The translations under genes and the position numbers were made by a program. Positions 33,293 through 42,829 of a stretch of DNA of 63,520 bases are shown here, piece by piece; position 1 is the first letter of the stretch, and every line of letters starts with the position of its first letter. A model generated the notes under the pieces. The model was not told the DNA's origin and did no database searches. It saw only the letters and a list, made by a program, of their open reading frames with translations. Origin of the DNA: Aedoeadaptatus acetigenes (lineage in GTDB: Bacteria > Bacillota > Clostridia > Tissierellales > Peptoniphilaceae); assembly GCF_025566985.1 (NCBI RefSeq), contig NZ_JAOQJD010000014.1, positions 1 to 63,520 of the forward strand. The letters run 5' to 3'.

Positions 33293-33718
33293 CTAAGAGC
33301 AAATCTCGCTGCCGTTTCTGAAGGTTATGCAGATATCTTCTTTGCTGAATGCCGTGATGTGATTTACGAGGGCGCAGAAGCTTTGTGCATTGAATGCTTG
33401 CAGAAGCGTATCTTGTTTTTGCAGCTGTTTCAGGCAAAATTTGACATCGGCTTTGGTCGCGTGCATCTTTTTGAGCTTTCCTTCGACCTTCGCTAAGGCC
33501 GCCTGTTTTTCATCGTAGAAGCGTTTCGGATCTTCATACTTTGCTTGGTACTCTCTCTGGTCTTGCGGAATGGCAGCATTTTGGCGGATAAGGTCTTCAA
33601 TTATCTTGGCACAGATATCCATCTCGCTTTTTAACTTTGTTTTTTTGCATTCCAAAGCATGAGTATTATAAACGCTTCCGACAATTTCATGAAAGATTAA
33701 GAAGCATCCATGAAACAT
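33293..33718 (-). pseudogene. C-terminal remnant of a large serine recombinase
   Basis: The minus-strand frame contains a segment typical of the C terminus of resolvase/recombinase proteins on clostridial conjugative transposons. MDICAKIIEDLIRQNAAIPQ is followed by a coiled-coil-like part and ends with KEDICITFRNGSEI. The catalytic N-terminal resolvase domain and the zinc-ribbon part are missing. The first 20 or so residues of the frame do not match the family. It is a decayed end of the mobile element. Confidence 0.65.
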
Positions 33719-33762
33719 GGAAGCATGGTGCGTAGCGTCTTCCTATGAGAGAGAACAAAAAT

Positions 33763-33806
33763 GACCACATCAGGGTAAAAGAATGCCCTGGTGTGGTCGT
33801 TTTGTT
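33763..33806 (+). terminator. Strong terminator at the right end of the island
   Basis: GACCACATCAGGG (33763-33775) pairs with CCCTGGTGTGGTC (33786-33798) over 13 bp with one G-T pair. It is followed by GTTTTGTTTT. It isolates hrcA from island transcription. Confidence 0.8.
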
Positions 33807-33925
33807 TTGAAATCACTTAAACCTGCCGCCGGCAATTAAAAAGTCCCGATCCGGCGAACATCAAAGCTTTAGATTATTTTACTAATTCCTGAATGGAGCC
33901 TTCGAAAGGAGAATCTTTTTTATTT

Positions 33926-33952
33926 TTAGCAATCGCCCTTGACAAGTGCTAA
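33926..33952 (+). promoter_or_regulatory. CIRCE operator 1, overlapping the -35 box of hrcA
   Basis: TTAGCAATC, nine bases, AAGTGCTAA. Compared with the consensus TTAGCACTC-N9-GAGTGCTAA each arm has a single mismatch. It covers the -35 box (33939-33944), so HrcA bound here would block RNA polymerase. Confidence 0.7.
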
Positions 33953-33966
33953 AACCGTGGTATACT
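33939..33966 (+). promoter_or_regulatory. Sigma-A promoter of the hrcA operon
   Basis: A perfect TTGACA (33939-33944) and TATACT (33961-33966) are 16 bases apart. The promoter is placed between two CIRCE operators. Confidence 0.85.
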
Positions 33967-33980
33967 TAAACCATAAGCGA

Positions 33981-34007
33981 TTGGCACTCAATAAGCACAA
34001 GTGCTAA
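33981..34007 (+). promoter_or_regulatory. CIRCE operator 2, in the hrcA leader
   Basis: TTGGCACTC, nine bases, AAGTGCTAA. Each arm departs from the CIRCE consensus by one base. It lies just downstream of the expected start of transcription, the usual CIRCE place. Confidence 0.85.
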
Positions 34008-34022
34008 TATGGAAAGGAGGTT

Positions 34023-35054
34023 ATGTTGGACAAGAGAAAGACAGATATTTTAAACCTAATTATCGAGTCCTACATCGCCTCCCCGGTGCCCGTAGGCAGT
34101 CGCACCATTTCGAAATCCCCGACCCTCGCCGTATCCTCGGCGACCATACGGAACGAAATGAGCGATTTGGAAGCCTTGGGCCTTTTAGAAAAGCCCCACA
34201 CTTCCGCCGGGCGCATTCCGTCCGAAGGCGCTTATCGATTTTATGTAGACGAATTGATTCCCGAGATCGATTCTCCGAAATCCCTCGTGACCCATTTCGA
34301 GGAGGCCATGCCCATGGAGCTCTACGGCTCTGAGGATTTTTATTCCACCGCCGTGGAAGCCCTGGCCGATCACACGGAAAACTTGGCGCTGATGATGGTG
34401 CCGAGAAAAAGCGATCGAAGGCTGAAGTATTTGGACTTAATTCCCGTGAACGACCACATGGTCATGCTACTCATCGTCGGCGACCGCGGTGTCGTCGTCA
34501 AACGCATGATCGACTTAGGTTTCGGCGTCGACGAAGAAGAGCTGCGCTACGTCGCAGGCGTCCTATCCGATGCCTTCGTGGGCACGCCCTTCGATGCCAT
34601 CGACGGAGTGAAATTCGTTCTCTCCGGAGAACTCGTGCGCTACGAATCCTTCGTCCTTCAAATCACTGAGATCCTCTCCCGCGTCATCCACGCGGTGGAA
34701 GAGGTGGACGTGGTCATAAGCGGCGTGGGCCATTTGTTTCGCTACGAAGAATTTCAAGATCCGGGGCGCATGAAATCCATGCTGGATTACGTCCGGGACA
34801 AGGCGAATCTATTGCGGCTTTTTCATCCCCTGCCGAGCGACGAAGCCATTCGCTTTCGCATCGGCTCGGAGAACACGGAAAAGAGCATGCAGAACAACAG
34901 TTTAATTAGTCGTATCTATCCCATGAACGGCACGGATTGGGGCGCAATCGCCTTAATCGGTCCCGTGCGGATGAACTATAGAAAGTCGGCGAATTCCCTC
35001 ATGGCATTTACCGACGCACTGTCGAGGCGACTTGGGAAAAGAACGTTGAGGTGA
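34023..35054 (+). CDS. hrcA: Heat-inducible transcription repressor HrcA
   Basis: The 343-residue repressor begins with a winged-helix domain (MLDKRKTDILNLIIESYIAS, then SSATIRNEMSDLEALGLLEKPHTSAGRIPSE). A GAF-like part and dimerisation segments follow. It binds CIRCE sites and is itself kept active by the GroEL chaperonin in studied Firmicutes. It heads the grpE-dnaK operon and has two CIRCE copies in its own promoter. AAAGGAGG precedes ATG 34023. Confidence 0.95.
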   Translation: MLDKRKTDILNLIIESYIASPVPVGSRTISKSPTLAVSSATIRNEMSDLEALGLLEKPHTSAGRIPSEGAYRFYVDELIPEIDSPKSLVTHFEEAMPMELYGSEDFYSTAVEALADHTENLALMMVPRKSDRRLKYLDLIPVNDHMVMLLIVGDRGVVVKRMIDLGFGVDEEELRYVAGVLSDAFVGTPFDAIDGVKFVLSGELVRYESFVLQITEILSRVIHAVEEVDVVISGVGHLFRYEEFQDPGRMKSMLDYVRDKANLLRLFHPLPSDEAIRFRIGSENTEKSMQNNSLISRIYPMNGTDWGAIALIGPVRMNYRKSANSLMAFTDALSRRLGKRTLR

Positions 35055-35057
35055 GAA

Positions 35058-35606
35058 GTGGTAGTAAATAATAACGACATGCCGAAGGACATGGATCCGA
35101 CGGAAGAAGAAATGAAACAAACCGAAGAGACCGAAGCGACCGAAGCAACTGAAAATGAAGTGGCGGAAGATGCGTCGGAAAAAGACGAGCGCATCGCGGA
35201 GCTGGAAGAACGCTATCTGCGCCTGCAGGCGGATTACAGCAATTTCCGCCGGCGCAGCGGCGAAGAAAAGCAGCAAATGCATCTCTTGGGCATGGGAAAA
35301 TTGGCCCTGGACATTCTGCCCATTCTGGACAATTTCGAACGGGCGCTGGCCACAGACGATGTGAAAGACGAAAAGTTTTACGAAGGCATGAAGATGATCG
35401 CCGATCAGTTCCGAGACGAACTGGCGAAAAACGACATCGTGGAAATCGACGCGCTGAACGCGCCCTTCGACCCGAATCTGCATCACGCCGTCATGATCGA
35501 AGAAAAAGAAGGCGTCGAAGCCGATGTGGTCATCGACGTTTTGCAAAAGGGCTACAAACTGAAAGACCGCGTCATTCGACCGGCCATGGTGAAGGTCTCA
35601 AAATAA
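35058..35606 (+). CDS. grpE: Nucleotide exchange factor GrpE
   Basis: The 182-residue protein has an acidic, low-complexity N terminus (about residues 8-45). A long helix (ERYLRLQADYSNFRRRSGEE) and the C-terminal beta domain (DPNLHHAVMIEE..., KGYKLKDRVIRPAMVKV) follow. It drives ADP release from DnaK. It starts with GTG 35058, three bases after the hrcA stop. ATG 35079 (NDM) is a possible later start. Confidence 0.92.
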   Translation: MVVNNNDMPKDMDPTEEEMKQTEETEATEATENEVAEDASEKDERIAELEERYLRLQADYSNFRRRSGEEKQQMHLLGMGKLALDILPILDNFERALATDDVKDEKFYEGMKMIADQFRDELAKNDIVEIDALNAPFDPNLHHAVMIEEKEGVEADVVIDVLQKGYKLKDRVIRPAMVKVSK

Positions 35607-35660
35607 TATAGATTAACAAAGGTACACTTAGAAAACACGTACATTCAGGAGGAAATGAAT

Positions 35661-37490
<1,830 letters not shown>

Positions 37491-37504
37491 TGACTTGGGT
37501 AAAA

Positions 37505-37528
37505 AGGGCACTTCGGTGCTCTTTTTTT
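37505..37528 (+). terminator. Terminator between dnaK and dnaJ
   Basis: AGGGCAC-TTCG-GTGCTCT forms a stem (one G-U pair) with a run of seven T. It implies dnaJ is at least partly transcribed separately. Confidence 0.82.
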
Positions 37529-37562
37529 GTTTTAGAATCTTTTAAAGTCGCGGGAGATAGGA

Positions 37563-37571
37563 TATGATAAT
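37563..37571 (+). promoter_or_regulatory. Candidate dnaJ promoter (-10)
   Basis: TATGATAAT contains two overlapping -10-like boxes (TATGAT and GATAAT). The -35 region is poor (TTTTAA). There is no CIRCE site here. Confidence 0.3.
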
Positions 37572-37603
37572 ACTATTTGAGCGAAGAGAAAGAGATGGTG
37601 TCT

Positions 37604-38728
37604 ATGAGAGATTTTTACGAGATTTTAGAGATCGAGCGCACCGCCACGGCGGCGGAAATTAAAAAAGCATACAGAAAAAAAGCGAAGCAATACCACCCGG
37701 ATTTGCACCCGGGAGACGAAGAGGCGGAGCATAAATTTAAAGAAGTCAATCTCGCCTACGAAGTGTTAAGCGACGAAACCAAGCGTAGCACCTACGACGT
37801 CTACGGCGAAGAGGGCATTAAAAACGACTACGCCTCCGGCGGTTTCTCCGGCGGCTTCGGCGATATTTTCGGCGACCTCTTCGACATGTTCGGCGGCGGC
37901 TTCGGCGCGAATTTTTCCGGCGGAAATCAGGCCAAGGCTCCGCGGGACGGCGCCCACATCCGCTACGATATTAATCTGACCTTTAAGGAAGCGGTATTCG
38001 GCACGGAAAAAGACATTCAGATCCGTCGCACGGAAAATTGCTCCCACTGCCACGGCACAGGCGCCGAGGACGAGACGAAGATTCACACCTGCGAAACCTG
38101 CGGCGGCAGCGGCCAAGTGCGCCAGTCCACCGCATCGGCTTTCGGCCGCTTTATGCGCGTGGTGCCCTGTGACACCTGCGGCGGCACGGGCACCGTTATC
38201 GAAGAACCCTGCAAGCACTGCAAGGGCAGCGGCAAAGAGACGGTCAACAAAAAGCTTCACCTGCGCATTCCCGCAGGCGTCGACGATCAAAGCATTATGA
38301 CCATGGCCGGCGAAGGCCACGCCGGCGACAACGGCGGCCAGGCGGGCACGGTGTATGTGTACCTTCACGTAGAAGAAGACGACATCTTTACGCGAAGAGG
38401 CAATAATTTATACGTAGACATTCCCATTCGCTACGAAGACGCCGTCTTAGGCGGCACCATCAAAGTGCCTACCTTAAAAGAAATCATCGACTACGACATT
38501 CCCGCCGGCACCCAAAGTGGCAAAGATTTCCGCATCCAAGGGGAAGGCGTGCCCTTTTTGCGCAGAAAAGGCGCCGGGGATCTGATCTTTACCGTGAAAA
38601 TCCTCGTGCCGACGAAAGTTTCCGCCGAAGAGCGGGAGCTTTTGGAACAACTGCGCAGCGAGGTGGGCAACAAAAAGACCGAGCAGGAAAAGGGATTTTT
38701 ACAAAAACTAAAGGACTTTTTTGAATGA
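37604..38728 (+). CDS. dnaJ: Chaperone DnaJ (Hsp40)
   Basis: The 374-residue co-chaperone has an N-terminal J domain (DFYEILEIERTATAAEIKKA, HPD in YHPDLH), a Gly/Phe-rich stretch, and four zinc-finger repeats (CSHCHGTG, CETCGGSG, CDTCGGTG, CKHCKGSG). It also has the C-terminal substrate-binding domains. It stimulates DnaK ATP hydrolysis. The start is placed at ATG 37604; ATG 37595 and TTG 37577 are in frame but give an atypical N terminus. No strong ribosome-binding site is seen. The stop overlaps prmA by ATGA. Confidence 0.93.
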   Translation: MRDFYEILEIERTATAAEIKKAYRKKAKQYHPDLHPGDEEAEHKFKEVNLAYEVLSDETKRSTYDVYGEEGIKNDYASGGFSGGFGDIFGDLFDMFGGGFGANFSGGNQAKAPRDGAHIRYDINLTFKEAVFGTEKDIQIRRTENCSHCHGTGAEDETKIHTCETCGGSGQVRQSTASAFGRFMRVVPCDTCGGTGTVIEEPCKHCKGSGKETVNKKLHLRIPAGVDDQSIMTMAGEGHAGDNGGQAGTVYVYLHVEEDDIFTRRGNNLYVDIPIRYEDAVLGGTIKVPTLKEIIDYDIPAGTQSGKDFRIQGEGVPFLRRKGAGDLIFTVKILVPTKVSAEERELLEQLRSEVGNKKTEQEKGFLQKLKDFFE

Positions 38729-39639
38729 CAATGTACCACATGCTGAAACTCAGCGGCGAACGGTCGCGGCAAGAAGAAGGAGAGATGTTTCTTCAGTCCA
38801 TGGACGTGGACAGCTATGAAGTGATCTCCGCCGACGCCATCGACAATTTAAAAGACGGCGCCTTTATTTGGGACTGCATCGACGAGGACCTTGTTCAGGC
38901 TCCGACGGACAGATTTGAGCTGAAGGCCTATTTCGATGCCGAAGAAACGGCTGCCATGGAAAAAATCGCGGCGGCGGCAGAGGCGAAGGGCTTTTCCGTG
39001 GAAATTGAAGCCGTGGCGGATCAGGACTGGGCCAACGATTGGAAGCGCTACTTTCATCCCATCGCCGTCGACGAAGGGCTTTCCATCGTGCCGACTTGGG
39101 AAGATTACCATGCCCGTGACGGCGAAAAAATTCTGTGGCTGGATCCGGGCATGGCCTTCGGAAGCGGCAATCACGCCACGAGCTTTCTCTGCTCCCGCTA
39201 CCTGAGACGCTACGTGAAGGAAGGGGATAGGGTCATCGACATCGGTTGCGGAAGCGGGATCTTATCTCTCGTTGCCGCCATCTCCGGTGCGGAGAAGGTC
39301 ATCGCCGGGGATCTGGATCCCCAGTGTATCGAGGCCACGAAGGAAAACGCGGCGAAGAATCAATTGGAAGATAAAATCGATGTGCGTCTCGGCGACCTCT
39401 TTCAGGTGGTGAAAGAAGAGGCAGACGTGGTGGTGAGCAATATTTTCGCCGAAGTGATCATCGGCATGGCAAAGGACGTGTACCGCCACGTGAAGCCCGA
39501 GGGCATTTACATCGCCTCGGGAATATTAAAAGAAAAGCTCGAGGACGTAAAGGCGGCCTTAGTGAAAGAAGGCTTCGGGATTCTCGAGACCGAAACGAAG
39601 GGCGATTGGTCGGCTGTCGCGGCGAGGCGAATAAAATGA
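38725..39639 (+). CDS. prmA: Ribosomal protein L11 methyltransferase
   Basis: The 304-residue SAM-dependent enzyme has an N-terminal substrate-binding domain. A Rossmann fold follows with LDPGMAFGSGNHATSFLC, DIGCGSGILSL and the catalytic-site segment VVSNIFAEVI. It methylates ribosomal protein L11. It follows dnaJ with a 4-base overlap and overlaps rsmE by 4 bases, as in Bacillus (yqeT-yqeU). Confidence 0.92.
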   Translation: MTMYHMLKLSGERSRQEEGEMFLQSMDVDSYEVISADAIDNLKDGAFIWDCIDEDLVQAPTDRFELKAYFDAEETAAMEKIAAAAEAKGFSVEIEAVADQDWANDWKRYFHPIAVDEGLSIVPTWEDYHARDGEKILWLDPGMAFGSGNHATSFLCSRYLRRYVKEGDRVIDIGCGSGILSLVAAISGAEKVIAGDLDPQCIEATKENAAKNQLEDKIDVRLGDLFQVVKEEADVVVSNIFAEVIIGMAKDVYRHVKPEGIYIASGILKEKLEDVKAALVKEGFGILETETKGDWSAVAARRIK

Positions 39640-40370
39640 GGCATTTCTTTGTAGACGAGAAGCCCGTCGTCGGCGAGCGTGCGATTTTGCGTGAAGAAGA
39701 CAGGGATCACCTGCTTCGGGTCCTGCGAGCCAAGGAAGGGGACGTTCTTCAAATCGCATGGAACGAAAGCCTCTTTCGGGGAACCCTCGAGATCATCGGC
39801 GGCGAGGCCTTCGTGCGCGTGGAAGAGGCCGTAGAGGAAAAAGCTGTTTCTACGGAGCTTTTCCTGGCTCAGGGCGTGGGAAAAAATCAGAAGACGGAGA
39901 CCGTGTTGAAACACGCCACGGAATGCGGCATCGACGGTTTTATTCCCCTGCAAATGGATCGCTCCGTTTCCAATCTCACGAAGAAGTATGATGGGAAGAA
40001 GGCCCGCTTCGAAAAAATTGCCGAAGAAGCGGCGAAGCAATCCAATCGACGCCGTGTGCCCCTTGTCGGCGATTTGCTCACCGTGGACGGGCTCATCGCC
40101 GCGGCCGGTCCCGAGAATTTGCTCCTCGTCTGCTACGAAGGCGAGGCGGCCGTGGAAATCGAAGACGCGTCTCTCGACTCGGCGAAAAAAATCTATGTCA
40201 TCATCGGGCCGGAGGGGGGCTTTTCCGACAGGGAAGTGGCCCTCTTGCATAATGCGAAGGCCCAATTTATTACCATGGGCGAGCGGATCCTGCGCACGGA
40301 AACGGCGGGAATCGTGGCATCTTATGTCATCAAGCGGAAAATAGAAAGGGGGCCTCATGCGGCGATTTAA
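39636..40370 (+). CDS. rsmE: 16S rRNA (uracil-1498-N3)-methyltransferase
   Basis: The 244-residue protein begins MRHFFVDEKPVVGERAIL with a PUA-like N-terminal part. It ends in a SPOUT fold with IIGPEGGFSDREVALL and LGERILRTETA-like sequence (MGERILRTETAGI). It methylates U1498 of 16S rRNA. The start at 39636 overlaps the prmA stop (ATGA). A longer frame from 39606 would extend into prmA. Confidence 0.92.
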   Translation: MRHFFVDEKPVVGERAILREEDRDHLLRVLRAKEGDVLQIAWNESLFRGTLEIIGGEAFVRVEEAVEEKAVSTELFLAQGVGKNQKTETVLKHATECGIDGFIPLQMDRSVSNLTKKYDGKKARFEKIAEEAAKQSNRRRVPLVGDLLTVDGLIAAAGPENLLLVCYEGEAAVEIEDASLDSAKKIYVIIGPEGGFSDREVALLHNAKAQFITMGERILRTETAGIVASYVIKRKIERGPHAAI

Positions 40371-41679
40371 AACCTATACACTGGGCTGCAAAGTCAATCA
40401 ATATGAAACGGAAGCCGTGGAAGAAATGCTGGAAAGAGAGGGCTACGGTCACGACGCATCCATGGACGTGGATCTCGCGATCATCAATACCTGCACGGTG
40501 ACCAACGAAAGCGACCGAAAGAGCCGCCAGATTATTCGCCGCCACAAGCGGGAAAACCCCAACTGCAAAGTGGTGGTCATCGGCTGCTACGCCCAGGTTT
40601 CCGCCGAGGAAGTGGCGAAGATCGACGGCGTGGATTTGGTGCTGGGCACGAAAGATCGCGCCGCCCTGCCCGGCTACGTGGAGGCGCTCTTTCAGGGAGC
40701 GGATCAAATCGTCCACGTCGAGGCCCACGAGCAAGGGGAGGACTTCGAGCATTTAGAAATTAAAGAAATCGAAGATCACACACGGGCTTATATGAAAGTG
40801 CAGGACGGCTGCAATCAGTACTGCGCCTACTGCATTATTCCCTACGCCCGGGGCTTTATCCGCTCTCGGGACATGGACGACGCATTGATAGAAGCGAAGC
40901 GCTTGGCCGCAAGCGGCTTTAAAGAAATCGTCCTGACGGGGATCCACGTGGGCAGCTACGGAAAAGATCTTTCCGAAGACGTGACCCTTGTGGATCTCAT
41001 CGAGGCCATGGATGAAGTGGAAGGGATCGAGCGGATTCGCCTCTCCTCCATCGAGCCCATGACCATGACCGACGACTTTTTGAACCGCGTGGCCAAGCTG
41101 AAGCGCTTTATGCCTCATTTCCACCTGTCTCTGCAAAGCGGCGCAGAAAAAACTCTGCGGGAGATGAATCGCAACTACACCCCGGAAGAATATCGGGACA
41201 CGGTGCGGCGCATACGGCGCGTGTTTCCCGATGCCGGGCTCACCACCGATGTCATTGTAGGCTTTCCCGGCGAAAGTGAAGAAGATTTCGAGGAGAGCTT
41301 GGATTTCGTCGAGGAAATGGGCTTTTCCCGTCTCCACGTCTTTCCTTACAGCATCAGGAAAAACACGCCGGCCGCCCGCAGGAAAGATCAAATCCCCGGC
41401 CCGGTGAAAAAAGAGCGGGCCGCCCGCATGATCGCTCTCGGAGACAAACTGGCCGCGGATTTCGTAAAAGACAGAATCGGCAAGACCTATCCCGTGCTCT
41501 TTGAAGAGAAAAAAGACGACAAAAATTACGGCTACACTCCCAACTACATTTACCTGTCCGTAGAGGGAAAAGAAGATCTGAGAAACACTCTTGAATATGT
41601 TACAATTGAGGGAGAAAGAGGCGGTGAAATCACCGGCCGAATCAGAAAGGAGCATGCGAATGGATTGTCTATTTTGTAA
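40357..41679 (+). CDS. mtaB: tRNA t6A37 methylthiotransferase MtaB
   Basis: The 440-residue protein has the N-terminal UPF0004 domain with three Cys (TLGCKVNQYETEAV, NTCTVTNESD, VIGCYAQ). A radical-SAM core (QDGCNQYCAYCIIPYARG) and a C-terminal TRAM domain follow. It adds a methylthio group to t6A at position 37 of tRNAs. It overlaps rsmE by 14 bases and the HIT gene by 20. Confidence 0.93.
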   Translation: MRRFKTYTLGCKVNQYETEAVEEMLEREGYGHDASMDVDLAIINTCTVTNESDRKSRQIIRRHKRENPNCKVVVIGCYAQVSAEEVAKIDGVDLVLGTKDRAALPGYVEALFQGADQIVHVEAHEQGEDFEHLEIKEIEDHTRAYMKVQDGCNQYCAYCIIPYARGFIRSRDMDDALIEAKRLAASGFKEIVLTGIHVGSYGKDLSEDVTLVDLIEAMDEVEGIERIRLSSIEPMTMTDDFLNRVAKLKRFMPHFHLSLQSGAEKTLREMNRNYTPEEYRDTVRRIRRVFPDAGLTTDVIVGFPGESEEDFEESLDFVEEMGFSRLHVFPYSIRKNTPAARRKDQIPGPVKKERAARMIALGDKLAADFVKDRIGKTYPVLFEEKKDDKNYGYTPNYIYLSVEGKEDLRNTLEYVTIEGERGGEITGRIRKEHANGLSIL

Positions 41680-41998
41680 GATCATCGAAGGCGAAATTCC
41701 TTCCCAATGCTTGTACGAAGATGACAAGGTCTACGTCTTTAAAGACATTGAACCTCAGGCGCCGGTACACTTCTTGGTGATTCCGAAAAAACACATCGAC
41801 TCCCTCGATGCCATGGAAGACGAAGACAGCGAACTCATCGGCTACGTGTTTAAAAAGATTCGCGACTTGGCAAGGGAAGAAGGCCTCGAAAACGGCTACC
41901 GCGTCGTACACAATATCGGCGAAGACGGCGGCCAGTCGGTAAAACACATGCACTTCCACGTTTTAGGCGGAAGAAGCCTGCAATGGCCACCGGGTTAA
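41660..41998 (+). CDS. HIT-family nucleotide hydrolase (HinT-like)
   Basis: The 112-residue protein begins MDCLFCKIIEGEIPS and has the histidine triad in KHMHFHVLGG near its end. The family cleaves nucleoside phosphoramidates. ATG 41660 lies 8 bases from an AAAGGAG site; ATG 41654 is too close to it. The gene is co-transcribed with mtaB, whose 3' end it overlaps. Confidence 0.92.
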   Translation: MDCLFCKIIEGEIPSQCLYEDDKVYVFKDIEPQAPVHFLVIPKKHIDSLDAMEDEDSELIGYVFKKIRDLAREEGLENGYRVVHNIGEDGGQSVKHMHFHVLGGRSLQWPPG

Positions 41999-42022
41999 AT
42001 CATTGAAAAACCTTAGGATTTG

Positions 42023-42051
42023 TTGAATTCCCCTTTCGAAACGTGTATAAT
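42023..42051 (+). promoter_or_regulatory. Sigma-A promoter of rpsU
   Basis: TTGAAT (42023-42028) and TATAAT (42046-42051) are exactly 17 bases apart, 59 bases ahead of the rpsU start. The leader holds two small hairpins (AGCC-GAAA-AGGCT at about 42064-42076, and CTCTTTT...AAAAGAG at about 42082-42097), the second touching the ribosome-binding site. Confidence 0.8.
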
Positions 42052-42110
42052 AGTTAAGAATTTAGCCGAAAAGGCTATTCACTCTTTTCAAAAAGAGGGG
42101 AGGGGAAATC

Positions 42111-42290
42111 ATGTCGGAAATCCGCGTTGGAGAAAACGAGTCTTTAGAATCTGCCTTAAAAAGATTTAAAAGACAATGTGCTTCCAGTGGTGTTTTGAAA
42201 GAAGTTCGCAAACGCGAACACTACGAAAAACCCAGTGTAAAGCGTAAGAAAAAATCTGAGGAAGCACGCAGAAAAAAACGTAAATACTAA
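42111..42290 (+). CDS. rpsU: 30S ribosomal protein S21
   Basis: This 59-residue, very basic protein begins MSEIRVGENESLESALKRFK and ends in a Lys/Arg-rich tail (RRKKRKY). It is a small-subunit protein needed for start of translation. GAGGGGAGGGG lies ahead of ATG 42111. It has its own promoter and is followed by yqeY after 16 bases, the order known from Bacillus. Confidence 0.95.
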   Translation: MSEIRVGENESLESALKRFKRQCASSGVLKEVRKREHYEKPSVKRKKKSEEARRKKRKY

Positions 42291-42306
42291 TTGAGAAGGT
42301 GTTATT

Positions 42307-42750
42307 TTGTCTTTAAAAGAAACCTTAATGCAGGATTTAAAAACTGCAATGAAGACGAAGGATAAGAGAGCGAAAGATACGATCACCATGGTGCGCGCCG
42401 CGATTAAACAAAAAGAAGTGGACGAACGCGTCGAACTGGACGACGAAGGCGTACTCAAAGTGCTGTCCAAGGAAATCAAGGAACGCCGGGGAAGCATCGA
42501 AGAATTCGAAAAAGCCGGCCGCGACGATTTGGTCGAAAGCACGAAGGCGGAAATCGACGTTCTCATGAAATACATGCCCGAACAATTATCGGAAGAAGAG
42601 CTCGAGAAGTTGATTCGCCAAGTGATGGAAGAAAACAACATCACGGAGAAAAAACAAATGGGTCTTCTCATGAAAAACATTATGCCGAAAGTGCAAGGTC
42701 GCGCCGACGGCAAGGCGGTTAACGCAATCGTCAATCGCATTTTAAATTAA
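42307..42750 (+). CDS. yqeY: GatB/YqeY domain protein
   Basis: The 147-residue helical protein matches the YqeY family (KDTITMVRAAIKQKEVDER, KYMPEQLSEEELEKLI, KNIMPKVQGRADGKAVN). The domain resembles the tRNA-binding tail of GatB, and the free-standing form has no firmly known role. It starts with TTG 42307 behind GAGAAGGTG and is co-transcribed with rpsU. A perfect 13-bp terminator follows. Confidence 0.88.
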   Translation: MSLKETLMQDLKTAMKTKDKRAKDTITMVRAAIKQKEVDERVELDDEGVLKVLSKEIKERRGSIEEFEKAGRDDLVESTKAEIDVLMKYMPEQLSEEELEKLIRQVMEENNITEKKQMGLLMKNIMPKVQGRADGKAVNAIVNRILN

Positions 42751-42782
42751 AGTAACCCGGAGAGCCTCTCCGGGTTACTTTC
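42751..42782 (+). terminator. Terminator after yqeY
   Basis: AGTAACCCGGAGA and TCTCCGGGTTACT form a perfect 13-bp stem with a GCC loop. The T run after it is short. Confidence 0.82.
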
Positions 42783-42829
42783 GATTACGCATAATTTCCT
42801 CGGGTATAAATATATGGGGAGGTGTGGGC

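Larger units (their letters stand above)
25204..33806. mobile_element. Foreign island (decayed conjugative-element cargo) between hemW and hrcA
   Basis: The stretch separates two genes that are neighbours in most Firmicutes. It is visibly AT-richer than its surroundings. A frameshifted gene of a type found on conjugative transposons lies on the left and the tail of a serine recombinase on the right. Between these lie a TetR regulator, two exporter-fold ABC proteins, and an ECF S, T and double-A set. No relaxase, type IV secretion or complete integrase is seen, so it is a remnant or cargo only. Exact borders are uncertain. The right edge is placed at the terminator at 33763-33806. Confidence 0.7.

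Noticed and set aside
40753..41727. A 324-codon open frame on the minus strand
   Set aside because: It is antisense to mtaB, whose product has all family motifs. No start site or family motif is seen in the reverse frame.
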